DNA of 64,000 bases, taken from assembly GCF_001942345.1 (NCBI RefSeq), contig NZ_MKKI01000033.1, positions 124,001 through 188,000 on the forward strand, read 5' to 3'. The notes below the pieces were generated by a model. That model did no database searches and was not told the DNA's origin. It saw only the letters and a list, made by a program, of their open reading frames with translations. Shown here one piece after another: positions 9,521 through 17,364 of this stretch. Source of the stretch: Corynebacterium sp. CNJ-954. GTDB taxonomy: Bacteria; Actinomycetota; Actinomycetes; Mycobacteriales; Mycobacteriaceae. Position 1 is the first letter of the stretch. Each line of letters starts with the position of its first letter. A program made the translations under genes and the position numbers.

Positions 9521-9552
9521 GGGGAGCTCCAGTCGAAGGTCAGTGCCAGGGG

Positions 9553-10077
9553 TCAGTGTGACACCAGGGCGGCAAGCGCGCGGACATCCTCGGCGACAGC
9601 GTCGAGCAGGGCGGTGTACTCCTCGGCGGCGGTGAAACCGACCGGGTCCGCATGGTCGTGGAGGATCCGGGGCAGACGGTGGCGCAGATGAGGTAGCTGG
9701 GTCAGTGAGGTGAGGTCGCCGCTGCGGTGCCATTCGGCGAGCTGGTGCAGTCGGAAGGTTCGTTTCAACAGTGCCGGTGCGAGACGTAGGCAGTGGTCGA
9801 CATGGGTTTTCTCGAGTCCGACGACGAGGTCGGCGTCCTGCAGGATCCGTCGGTTCACCCGGCGTGCGGTGAAGCCGGTGCCGTCGATCCCCTGCCGGGA
9901 CAGGTAGTTCAGGGAGCGCGGGTCCATCGGGTATCCGCTCATCCCGGCAGTGCCGGCGCTGGCCACGGTGACGGTGCCGGTCGGTACGCCGGGCTCCGTG
10001 GGGATCGCGTCACGCAGCAGGTATTCGGCGGCGGGGGAGCGGCAGATGTTGCCGGTGCAGACAATGAGGATCTTCAT
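9553..10077 (-). CDS. Low-molecular-weight protein-tyrosine-phosphatase (Wzb-like)
   Basis: 174 residues starting MKILIVCTGNICRSP, which holds the C-X5-R phosphatase loop (Cys7, Arg13, Ser14). The general-acid segment near the C-terminus is seen as HADPVGFTAAEEY (DP motif). In exopolysaccharide loci this enzyme dephosphorylates the tyrosine-rich tail of the BY-kinase that controls chain export; such a kinase is encoded at 23.3-24.8 kb, beyond the catabolic island. The start overlaps the end of the upstream acyltransferase gene by four bases (ATGA), indicating an operon. Confidence 0.9.
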   Translation of the reverse strand: MKILIVCTGNICRSPAAEYLLRDAIPTEPGVPTGTVTVASAGTAGMSGYPMDPRSLNYLSRQGIDGTGFTARRVNRRILQDADLVVGLEKTHVDHCLRLAPALLKRTFRLHQLAEWHRSGDLTSLTQLPHLRHRLPRILHDHADPVGFTAAEEYTALLDAVAEDVRALAALVSH

Positions 10078-11216
10078 CGGGGGCTCCGTCCTGTCCGCGC
10101 TGTCCGTCCTGCCCGACCTGTCTGACGTCCCCGGGGTTTCTCTCCGAGGACGACCTGTCCGGCCCGGAACCGACGCAGGACGGTCACGCCGAGCACCGAC
10201 AGTCCCACGCCGCCGATCGTGAGGGCGACGGACACCATCGCGCCCGCTCCGTCGGTTCCGCCAGTCAGCTCAGATATGCCGGTGGCAGAGAGGACCACCC
10301 GCACTGCGCCGATGGCGAAGGAATGCAGCAGGAAGATACCGGATGAGTAGCCGCCGATCCAGGCCAGTACCCGGTTGGACAGTCGCCATCCGAGGAAGAC
10401 CATGGGAAAGAGGATCCCGAGACCGATGCCGACCAGACTGTGCCGTGAGTCGAAGGCACCGTCCACCCCGGGCATGTGCCCGGTCAGAGAGAGCTGGACG
10501 GCCACAACGACCGTGATCAGCACTGCGGTGCAGCCCCAGCGGGTGGCACGGGTGGACGGGATCAGAGAGAACCGGCTCATGGCGATACCGCCGAGGAAGA
10601 ACGGTGCGAGGGTGAGGGCCTGGCCGACCTGGAGGAACCGGAACTGTTCGGTGTGGGCCACCAGGACGATGATCAGGGACAGGCAGAACACCAGGCCGAC
10701 GGAGAGGCGGGAGGACAACAGGGACCGTGAATCCAGCAGGGCGACCACGGCGAAGAGCCAGAACGTGGTCAACAGGAACCAGTACGGGCTCAGCGAGTAG
10801 AGCAGCCAGTGGACCGGTTCGAGCTCGCGGGTGGTGTTCGTGCCGTCCAGGTAGACCTGGGTGACGCCGATGGCGGGGACGAAGATCACGTAGGGCACCA
10901 GCAGGCGACGGACCTTCTTGCCCATGAAGCTGAGGTAGCCCGACGGGGCATGCAACGGACGCCAGGCGTACACCAGACCGGAGAGCAGGGTGAACAACGG
11001 CATGCGCAGGTAGTCCACGGAGTCGGTGTAGTAGCGCAGGGCGCTGTCGTCGGCGACGTGGAGACCGTCGGTGGAGCTGTACCCGATGACGTGGAAGCTC
11101 ACCAGGAGCAGGCAGGCGACGCCGCGGAGGGTGTCGACGGCGAGGTCGCGTGACGGGGGACTGGAGGCGTGGCCGGGTGCCACGGCAGTCTCCTGCCGGA
11201 TCTTGTTGGAGGTCAT
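10074..11216 (-). CDS. Acyltransferase family 3 membrane protein (copy C)
   Basis: About 380 residues with a polar N-terminus, then DLAVDTLRGVACLLLVSFHVIGY (the family's helix-1 His) and DYLRMPLFTLLSGLVYAWRP, and roughly ten hydrophobic helices. It is more distant from copies A and B than they are from each other and may acylate a different sugar. A TTG precedes ATG 11216; ATG is preferred. The Arg/Gly/Thr-rich C-terminal tail (GRQTGRAGRTARTGRSPR) is encoded by degenerate CTGTCC-type repeats and looks like late slippage growth. It heads the minus-strand operon acyltransferase C - phosphatase - acyltransferase B - YdcF-like - acyltransferase A. Confidence 0.85.
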   Translation of the reverse strand: MTSNKIRQETAVAPGHASSPPSRDLAVDTLRGVACLLLVSFHVIGYSSTDGLHVADDSALRYYTDSVDYLRMPLFTLLSGLVYAWRPLHAPSGYLSFMGKKVRRLLVPYVIFVPAIGVTQVYLDGTNTTRELEPVHWLLYSLSPYWFLLTTFWLFAVVALLDSRSLLSSRLSVGLVFCLSLIIVLVAHTEQFRFLQVGQALTLAPFFLGGIAMSRFSLIPSTRATRWGCTAVLITVVVAVQLSLTGHMPGVDGAFDSRHSLVGIGLGILFPMVFLGWRLSNRVLAWIGGYSSGIFLLHSFAIGAVRVVLSATGISELTGGTDGAGAMVSVALTIGGVGLSVLGVTVLRRFRAGQVVLGEKPRGRQTGRAGRTARTGRSPR

Positions 11217-11260
11217 CAAACCGTCCTACGGGGTGTGAGGGGTGAATCGGAGGGGCTGGC

Positions 11261-11330
11261 TGGGAGGGAGCGAGAGGAGAGAGTGAGGAGAGATAGGAGA
11301 GACAGGAGAGAGAAGCACGAGGGCGGAGAG
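11261..11330. repeat. Polypurine tract between divergent surface-glycan genes
   Basis: About 70 nt made almost wholly of GAGAGG/GGAGA-type words on the + strand, in the gap between acyltransferase C (minus) and the glycosyltransferase fusion (plus). A longer tract of the same kind lies upstream of the priming transferase gene at 28791-28909. Confidence 0.8.
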
Positions 11331-11390
11331 TGCCCCGAAGTTCCTCTCATCCTAGGCAGGCTCCACGAGGCGGGCAACGCGAACACCCCC

Positions 11391-11396
11391 TACAAT
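11391..11396 (+). promoter_or_regulatory. -10 box of a leaderless promoter for the glycosyltransferase fusion gene
   Basis: TACAAT ends 7 nt before ATG 11404, and no Shine-Dalgarno sequence is visible. An in-frame ATG at 11395 overlaps the box and is therefore unlikely to be the start. Confidence 0.55.
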
Positions 11397-11403
11397 GTCT
11401 TCC

Positions 11404-13896
11404 ATGACCAACGTCGACAGGTCCCTCACCCTGCCGTCGGAAGCCAGGACACTCTGGGTTCACTGGGGTCGCACCGGTGGCGGCCCCCGATTCCTCGCCG
11501 ATCTTGTCGAAGGGGACCGGAACCGAGAGTCTCTCCAGGTCGGCGACGCCGACCAGCATGTCCAGGCTTCCGTCACGTCCGCAGTGTCTCAGGCGCCGTA
11601 CTTTCCGTCCTCTCCGTACCCTCTGGCTTTCCTCTCCTACAATCCGGACGCCGAGATCGCGCCGCGTTTCGCCGCCCAGGCCCGTGGCGGCGTCCCGGCG
11701 TTCCCGGTACCGACCTACACCTCGATGGCCGGGGTCATCCTCGGCCTGCCCCGACTGGTGTGGAACTCCCTCCGGTTGCGTCGGTGGATCCGGCGGCACC
11801 GCATCGAGCGGGTGGTGTGCGTGATGGAGAGCGTCTACCAGTCGCTCGCCCTGCCCGTGCTGGTCCCCGGTGACGTGGAGTACGTCTCCTGCATCCACGA
11901 CGGGTCCGCGCATCCCGGGGAAGGCAGCCTGGTCCAGGCCGTCGGTCGGCGCAATGAGCTGCGCCGCGCCGACCGGGTGGTGACCTTCTCGGAGGCGGTG
12001 ACCGGGATCCTCGCCGACCAGGTGACGGTGCCGATCACGACCGGCGATCACCCGCCGTTCGATCTGGAGGATGCGGCGACCGAGCCGCGCGACCTGCCGG
12101 ACGGCTCAGGGCGGGTACCGGTGATCGGCCTGTTCGGACGCCTGCAGAAGTACAAGGGCATCGATGTCGCCCTGGCAGCGATGCGTGTCCTGGAGGAACG
12201 GGGTGCTCCGGCTTGCGAGCTGCGGATCATCGGCTCCGGGCCGGAGGAACGGCTGCGCGAGACTCCGCTCGGAAACTACGCCACCTGGGACAACCGGTGG
12301 GTCCCCGAGGACGAGGTCACCGACGTCGTCCGTGGCTTCGACATCATGCTGCTGCCCTACACCGAGGCCAGCCAGTCCGGACCGGTGACCCTGGCACTGG
12401 CACATGCGGTGCCGTGCGTGGCGACCCCGGTCGGGGCGATCCCCGACCAGGTGGACGGGTTCGGCATAGTCACCGATGACATCACCCCGGAGGCCGTCGC
12501 CGACGGGATCGAGAGTTTGCTCACCGACCCCGCCCTCTACCGCGCGTTGTCGTCCGGCGCGATACGTCGGGTGGCCGAGCAGCCCGACTGGTCGGATCTG
12601 GCGTCCCTGATCCGCAGTGGTGCACAGACCCACCCTGCCCAGGCGCCGTCCACCGATCCGGTGCCCTCGCGCCGGGAACAGGCCGTGGCCCAGGTCAAGT
12701 GGGCGGGCCAGCGCCTCGTCGGACTGATCAACTCGCACCTCCCGTTGCCCCGTGCGCGCCCCGCCACCGGTGGGTCCGCGACCGGGCGGGTGAGGGTGGT
12801 GCTCCCGGCGTCCCACGGCTCCTTCGGCGACGAGGCCATGGGGCTCGTCGCTGCGTCGTCCCTGCAGCACCTGCTGGCAGACGCGGGTGTCGACGCCGGT
12901 GTGGACCTCGTGGTCCCCGGCGACGCCGCTCCGTGGCGGCGCCTGGTACCCGTGGACGTCGGTGTTACCCCACTGAGCGATCTGACCGTTGGACGCGGTA
13001 CCGTCCCGACCGCCACGACGGTACGGGAACTCGCGTCGGGACCGTTGGTGGTCATCGGTGCGGACACCCTCGCCGGCGACTATGAACTGGCGTTGCTGGC
13101 GACCCGGGTGCGGATGCTGAACGTCGCTGCTGCGGCGGGCCACCCGGCGGCGTTGGTGAATTTCAGCCTGCCGACGACGGTCCACCCCGCTGCCGCCCGT
13201 ATCCTCCGGAGCCTGGATGCGGAGGTGGTGGTGCGCGCCCGCGACCGTCTGTCGGCGCAGCGTGCCACGGAGATCCTCGGGAGGACGGTGTCGAGCACCC
13301 CCGACATCGCGGCACTGCTTCCGCCCACCCCAAGGCCTGTGGACGCAACGGCGCCCGTCGTCTTCGTACCGAATGCCCACCTCGGCGGCATGTACGGCGT
13401 CGGCACGGAGCACCTCGTCACACTGTGGCGCGACCTCGGCCTCAGGATGCGGGAGCAGGGCGACGACCGCCCGATCGAGGTCGTGGTGCACGACGTCCGC
13501 GACAGCGTGGGCGATGTCGCTCTCGGGCGCCGCGTCGTCGACGCCCTCGCGGCGACGGGTGTGGATGCGACGCTGACCGTCCCCACCACCGCCGCGGAGG
13601 CGAAGGCGGCCATCGCCGCCGCAGACCACTGTGTGTCGGCACGGATGCACGCCTGCGTGGCCGCGTTGAGCAGTGGAGTCCCCACCGTCGGGATCGGCTA
13701 CGTGGGGAAGTTCAGTGGTCAGTTCGACTGGTACGGGGACCTGGGCTCGGTGCTGGAGTACCGTCCCGACCTCACTGCCGACGAGATCCTCGAGCGGGTC
13801 CGGATCATCCGGGGAGGCGCGGTGACCGCATGCGACTCCGTGGTCGACCTGGTCCGCGACGACTACGGGGCCCTGGTCGGCGCGACTGTTGGGTGA
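11404..13896 (+). CDS. Fusion of a GT4-like glycosyltransferase and a polysaccharide pyruvyltransferase-like domain
   Basis: 830 residues in one uninterrupted frame. Residues about 10-400 form a GT-B glycosyltransferase: WVHWGRTGGGPRFLADL at the start, VPVIGLFGRLQKYKGIDVALAAM, then IIGSGPEERLR and LPYTEASQSGPVTLALAHAVPCVATPVG (the family-4 nucleotide-sugar loop). After a Pro-rich linker, residues about 440-825 resemble polysaccharide pyruvyltransferases: VVLPASHGSFGDEAMGLVA, then VPNAHLGGMYG and SARMHACVAALSSGVPTVGIGY. Such domains add ketal-linked pyruvate from PEP to a sugar residue. One polypeptide could thus transfer a sugar and pyruvylate the product. The donor, acceptor and activity of the second half are not known. 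Confidence 0.75.
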   Translation: MTNVDRSLTLPSEARTLWVHWGRTGGGPRFLADLVEGDRNRESLQVGDADQHVQASVTSAVSQAPYFPSSPYPLAFLSYNPDAEIAPRFAAQARGGVPAFPVPTYTSMAGVILGLPRLVWNSLRLRRWIRRHRIERVVCVMESVYQSLALPVLVPGDVEYVSCIHDGSAHPGEGSLVQAVGRRNELRRADRVVTFSEAVTGILADQVTVPITTGDHPPFDLEDAATEPRDLPDGSGRVPVIGLFGRLQKYKGIDVALAAMRVLEERGAPACELRIIGSGPEERLRETPLGNYATWDNRWVPEDEVTDVVRGFDIMLLPYTEASQSGPVTLALAHAVPCVATPVGAIPDQVDGFGIVTDDITPEAVADGIESLLTDPALYRALSSGAIRRVAEQPDWSDLASLIRSGAQTHPAQAPSTDPVPSRREQAVAQVKWAGQRLVGLINSHLPLPRARPATGGSATGRVRVVLPASHGSFGDEAMGLVAASSLQHLLADAGVDAGVDLVVPGDAAPWRRLVPVDVGVTPLSDLTVGRGTVPTATTVRELASGPLVVIGADTLAGDYELALLATRVRMLNVAAAAGHPAALVNFSLPTTVHPAAARILRSLDAEVVVRARDRLSAQRATEILGRTVSSTPDIAALLPPTPRPVDATAPVVFVPNAHLGGMYGVGTEHLVTLWRDLGLRMREQGDDRPIEVVVHDVRDSVGDVALGRRVVDALAATGVDATLTVPTTAAEAKAAIAAADHCVSARMHACVAALSSGVPTVGIGYVGKFSGQFDWYGDLGSVLEYRPDLTADEILERVRIIRGGAVTACDSVVDLVRDDYGALVGATVG

Positions 13897-14159
13897 TACC
13901 GCATTAGTGCGCTTCAAGGGTGCGTGCTGGGCACACGGTGCTTTGTGCTTTCCACGAACATGGCCCTGCCCCAGAATACCAGTATCAACGATATCTATAT
14001 GTCCATCGGGCGGTCGAACCTGGGCTTCGGCGACATCGTTCCGGCCCTTACTCTTGCCCCCTGCATCCGAATAGACAGTGTCGATAGCGGGCAGGGGAGC
14101 TGTGCAGGTGGGCGGTCTGAATCCGTAGCAGCGCCCTGGGGCGGTGAATGAGTGGTTGA
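13897..14159. other. Left junction of the catabolic island, no gene seen
   Basis: Base composition drops here relative to the surface-glycan genes. I see no convincing frame, tRNA or direct repeat that would mark an attachment site. Confidence 0.4.
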
Positions 14160-15086
14160 ATGAGTGGTATGACTCCCCGCCCCATCGATTCAGAAACTAT
14201 CACTTCGGGTACTCCCCGCGGTACCACAGTGCTGGTCGACTCGCTGCAAGCACGGATAGTCAGGCTGATCCGCGACAAAGGATGGGAAGCAGGAACACGT
14301 CTGGTGGAGCGGTCCTTAGCCTCGCAGTTACGAGTCTCGCGCACCCCTGTGCGCGCGGCCCTTGCTGAATTGGAGGAATCGGGCGTTGTCGCGCGCGCTC
14401 AGCGGGGGTATGTCGTTGCGCAGGTCCCAAGTGAGCCCGATATTGATCAGCCAGAAGACCGAGTCTCTCGAGCGTACTTCGCTATCGCGCAGGATAGGCT
14501 TGACGGCACTCTGGAAGAACAGGTCACCGAGCGTGCGCTGATGCGACGGTATGCTCTCTCCGCTCCTGAACTGTCGGATATTCTTCGCCGGATCTCTTCG
14601 GAAGGGTGGATCGAGCCCAATCCAGGCTACGGTTGGCGGTTTCTGCCGACGTTGACGTCGGCGAAATCCTATGCAGACAGTTACCGATTCCGGCAGTTGG
14701 TTGAACCGGCCGCGTTGCTGGAACCGGGCTACCGGGTGGATCGTGAGGCCTTGATGGCGTGCCGTGCCGAGCAACAGGCCTTAGTTGAGGGTCGAGTCCA
14801 ACGTATTTCCGGTCCGGAGCTCTTCGATCTCAATTCTCGGTTGCACGAGACTATCACTGCAGGGTCAAACAACGAGTTCTTCATTGAGTCACTGTCACGC
14901 ATCAACAAGCTGCGTCGCCTGATCGAGTACCGCAGGACCCTGGTCCCCAAGAGAGCAGCGATCAGATGTGCCGAACATGTCCATCTGGCGGACTTGGTGC
15001 TCGCTGGACGTTTGCAGGATGCCTCAGTTTTCCTTGCAAGCCATCTGCGCACCGTGGGGGTCGAGAAAACATCGCCGCGCCGTTAG
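14160..15086 (+). CDS. GntR-family (FCD) regulator with two winged helices
   Basis: About 308 residues. The first DNA-binding domain is canonical GntR (DSLQARIVRLIRDKGWEAG, then LVERSLASQLRVSRTPVRAALAELEESGVV). A second winged-helix-like segment follows at about residues 100-165 (YFAIAQDRLDGTLEEQV, TERALMRRYALSAPELSDIL, EGWIEPNPGYGWRFLP). The C-terminal alpha-helical FCD-like region (DLNSRLHETITAGSNNEFF, RCAEHVHLADLVLAGRLQDA) would bind the acid effector through its His/Asp residues. It converges on the catabolic operon and is its likely repressor. The start is uncertain: ATG 14160 or ATG 14169; no good ribosome site is seen. Confidence 0.8.
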   Translation: MSGMTPRPIDSETITSGTPRGTTVLVDSLQARIVRLIRDKGWEAGTRLVERSLASQLRVSRTPVRAALAELEESGVVARAQRGYVVAQVPSEPDIDQPEDRVSRAYFAIAQDRLDGTLEEQVTERALMRRYALSAPELSDILRRISSEGWIEPNPGYGWRFLPTLTSAKSYADSYRFRQLVEPAALLEPGYRVDREALMACRAEQQALVEGRVQRISGPELFDLNSRLHETITAGSNNEFFIESLSRINKLRRLIEYRRTLVPKRAAIRCAEHVHLADLVLAGRLQDASVFLASHLRTVGVEKTSPRR

Positions 15087-15094
15087 AAACAGCT

Positions 15095-15145
15095 CGATGC
15101 TCTGGTCTGCTGTCCACCGGTGGTGAACAGCAGACCAGAGCATCG
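15095..15145. terminator. Bidirectional terminator between the GntR gene and the catabolic operon
   Basis: Perfect 19-bp arms (CGATGCTCTGGTCTGCTGT and its complement) enclose a 13-nt loop. The two flanking genes converge on it, ending at 15086 and 15175. Confidence 0.85.
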
Positions 15146-15174
15146 TTCACATAGCTCAGGGGTTCAGCGCTTCC

Positions 15175-15912
15175 CTAGAAGGCCGCGTGCACGTGGGAGT
15201 AATGGGTGGCCTGAGGTGGTGCAGACAAGTGAGGCATCACCAGTTCCCGCCAGGTCGAGAAGTCATCGGAGGCACGGAAACCCTCTGTGTGATCCTCGAT
15301 AGTGGTCCACCGGATATGCAACCGGTAGAGCTGCGGATCTTCGACCTGGCGCACCAGATCGAAGGTGCGGGCGCCGGTGGCTCGCTGGAAGACAGCGGCG
15401 GCTTCATCCACTGCGGCTTCGAATGCCGCCTCGGATCCTGGGATGACGTGCAGATCCACGACCTCGGTGACCGATGAGGTGGCGCCGGCGGTGCTGACGG
15501 AGGTGGATTCTCCGTCGATGCGGCCGTGCTCGCCGGAATCCATCAAGGTACGCGTCGCGTCGACCGAAGCATAGGTCCAGAGGATGCGCATCTCTTCGGT
15601 GTCGGAGGCGTTCTCGAAGTGATGCGGCACGTTGGCCGGCACGAAGGTCGTGTCAAACGTCGACAGTTCGGTACGTTGCCCGTCAATGTCGACGATTGCG
15701 GTGCCGGCGATGACCACGACTAATTCGACGACGTTGTGGGTGTGATTGCCGATCTGTGCGCCGGGTTCGAAGATGGTCGTGCCGTTGAGGAATGCCGTCG
15801 CACCGCGGGCGTAGGTCACCAGGGGTACAGTGCGTGCTCCGCCGCCCCTGTTCTTGGAGGGCAGTTCGCTGGGACGCAGAACCAGGTTGTCGAAGGAAGA
15901 GGTGTTGGTCAT
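15175..15912 (-). CDS. Cupin protein with C-terminal antibiotic-biosynthesis-monooxygenase-like domain
   Basis: 245 residues. The N-terminal cupin shows GAQIGNHTHNVVELVVVIAGTAIV (metal-site His-X-His and Glu) and a second motif around VPANVPHHFENASD. The C-terminal ~95 residues (VVDLHVIPGSEAAFEAAVDEAAAVFQ, YRLHIRWTTIEDHTEGFRAS, ending HYSHVHAAF) read as a ferredoxin-like ABM dimeric barrel. Possible roles are a small isomerase or decarboxylase, or a quinol/aromatic-type oxygenase; the exact reaction is not evident. It is the last gene of the catabolic operon, three bases after the dehydrogenase stop. Confidence 0.75.
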   Translation of the reverse strand: MTNTSSFDNLVLRPSELPSKNRGGGARTVPLVTYARGATAFLNGTTIFEPGAQIGNHTHNVVELVVVIAGTAIVDIDGQRTELSTFDTTFVPANVPHHFENASDTEEMRILWTYASVDATRTLMDSGEHGRIDGESTSVSTAGATSSVTEVVDLHVIPGSEAAFEAAVDEAAAVFQRATGARTFDLVRQVEDPQLYRLHIRWTTIEDHTEGFRASDDFSTWRELVMPHLSAPPQATHYSHVHAAF

Positions 15913-15915
15913 GAT

Positions 15916-17292
15916 CTACTGTCCAATCCAGATGGTCTTGGTGTTGGTGAACTCGCGGATACCGAGGTGGGACAGCTCACGTCCGTAGCCTGAACGTTTG
16001 ATCCCTCCGAAGGGGAGCCGGGGGTCGGAGGCGACCTTGCCGTTGATGAACACCGCTCCGGCATCGATCTGACCCGCCAGTGAGCGGGCCTTGTGCACGT
16101 CAGCGGAGAAGATCGTCGCGCCCAACCCGTACTCGCTGGTGTTGGCCAGCTCGATGGCTTCCTTATCGCCAGAGACTCGGGTGATCGCGGCGACTGGGCC
16201 GAAAGTCTCCTCATCGAATGCTGCCTGCCCCGGGAGAACGTGGTCGAGGATCGTCGGCGGGTAGTAGGCTCCGGGGCCGTCAGGGAGCTCGCCGCCGAGG
16301 AGTAGGTCGGCTCCCTGGGCCACGCTGCGCTCTACCTGTTCGTGCAGGGTGTCGCGAAGATCAGGTCGTGCCAGCGGGCCGATCTGTGTGGAGTCCTGGG
16401 CAGGATCACCGGTGACAAGTTCACGGGCCTTGTCCACAAAGAGCTTGGTGAACTCATCGGCCACCGAGTCGACGACAATAAAGCGTTTGGCGTTGACGCA
16501 GGACTGCCCGGTGGTGTTGAACCGGGAAGCCACTGCGGTAGAAGCGGCATGTTCCAGATCAGCATCGGCCAGCACAATAAATGGGTCGGAACCGCCGAGT
16601 TCCAGGACCTGCTTTTTGAGCACGTTGCCCGCTTGACTGGCCACAATTGCGCCGACCTCGGTGGACCCGGTGAGGGTGACTGCGGCGATGCGTGAATCCT
16701 CGATGATCGCCCGCACTGAGGAGGAAGACACCACCAATGAGTTGAACAGGCCTTCTGGGGCGGAGACTTTCGCGATGGCGGTGTCGACGATTTCCTGGAT
16801 TGCCCGGGCGCACCCGGTGACATTGGCGGCGTGCTTCAGGACCGCAGCGTTGCCGGCGGCGAGTGCTGGGGCGGCGAAGCGGAAGAACTGCCAGAAGGGG
16901 TAGTTCCACGGCATGATCGCCAGCACCACCCCGAGCGGGTCGTACTGCACGCCGCTGACCGCGGCGTCGGACTCGATCGACTCAAACGCCAGGAAGTGTT
17001 CGGCGTTGTCAGCGTAGTAGTCCAGTGTCAGAGCTGACTTAGCGACTTCTGCCCTGGCTTCGGTGATCGGTTTGCCCATCTCGTCGGTGATCAGTCGAGC
17101 GTAGGTTTCCTGATTGTCGCGCAGCACGGCAGCTAGGGCAGTGAGTAGCCCGGTGCGTTCGGCGACTGGGGTCTGGCGCCAGGTCTGGAAGGCCTGATGG
17201 CTTGCAGACAGCCGTGCTTCGATCTCGTCTGCAGTGTGGTTCGGGTACTCGGCGAGCACGGTGCCGGTAGCGGGATTGATGGAAGAAGGCAT
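15916..17292 (-). CDS. NAD(P)-dependent aldehyde dehydrogenase, succinate-semialdehyde dehydrogenase type
   Basis: 458 residues, the length of short SSADH (GabD2/SadI-like) enzymes. Visible elements are IMPWNYPFWQFFRFAAPALAAGN (cofactor binding), the catalytic Glu in VLELGGSDPFIVL, and the nucleophile Cys265 in GQSCVNAKRFI, a Cys-X3-Lys-Arg context typical of succinate-semialdehyde-type members. The ATG follows AAAGGAT. It would oxidise a carboxylated aldehyde to a dicarboxylate. It lies between the isopropylmalate-type dehydrogenase and the cupin gene in one operon. Substrate identity is inferred from the family only. Confidence 0.88.
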   Translation of the reverse strand: MPSSINPATGTVLAEYPNHTADEIEARLSASHQAFQTWRQTPVAERTGLLTALAAVLRDNQETYARLITDEMGKPITEARAEVAKSALTLDYYADNAEHFLAFESIESDAAVSGVQYDPLGVVLAIMPWNYPFWQFFRFAAPALAAGNAAVLKHAANVTGCARAIQEIVDTAIAKVSAPEGLFNSLVVSSSSVRAIIEDSRIAAVTLTGSTEVGAIVASQAGNVLKKQVLELGGSDPFIVLADADLEHAASTAVASRFNTTGQSCVNAKRFIVVDSVADEFTKLFVDKARELVTGDPAQDSTQIGPLARPDLRDTLHEQVERSVAQGADLLLGGELPDGPGAYYPPTILDHVLPGQAAFDEETFGPVAAITRVSGDKEAIELANTSEYGLGATIFSADVHKARSLAGQIDAGAVFINGKVASDPRLPFGGIKRSGYGRELSHLGIREFTNTKTIWIGQ

Positions 17293-17364
17293 TACTTATC
17301 CTTTCTTGTGGGGCACGGGGCCGCGTGGCCGCCGGGAGTTTTCGTGTGGGTGAGAGGTGCGTTG

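Noticed and set aside
12106..13917. 603-codon minus-strand open frame opposite the glycosyltransferase fusion
   Set aside because: Arg/His/Gly-rich shadow without motifs; the + strand frame holds two recognisable domains.
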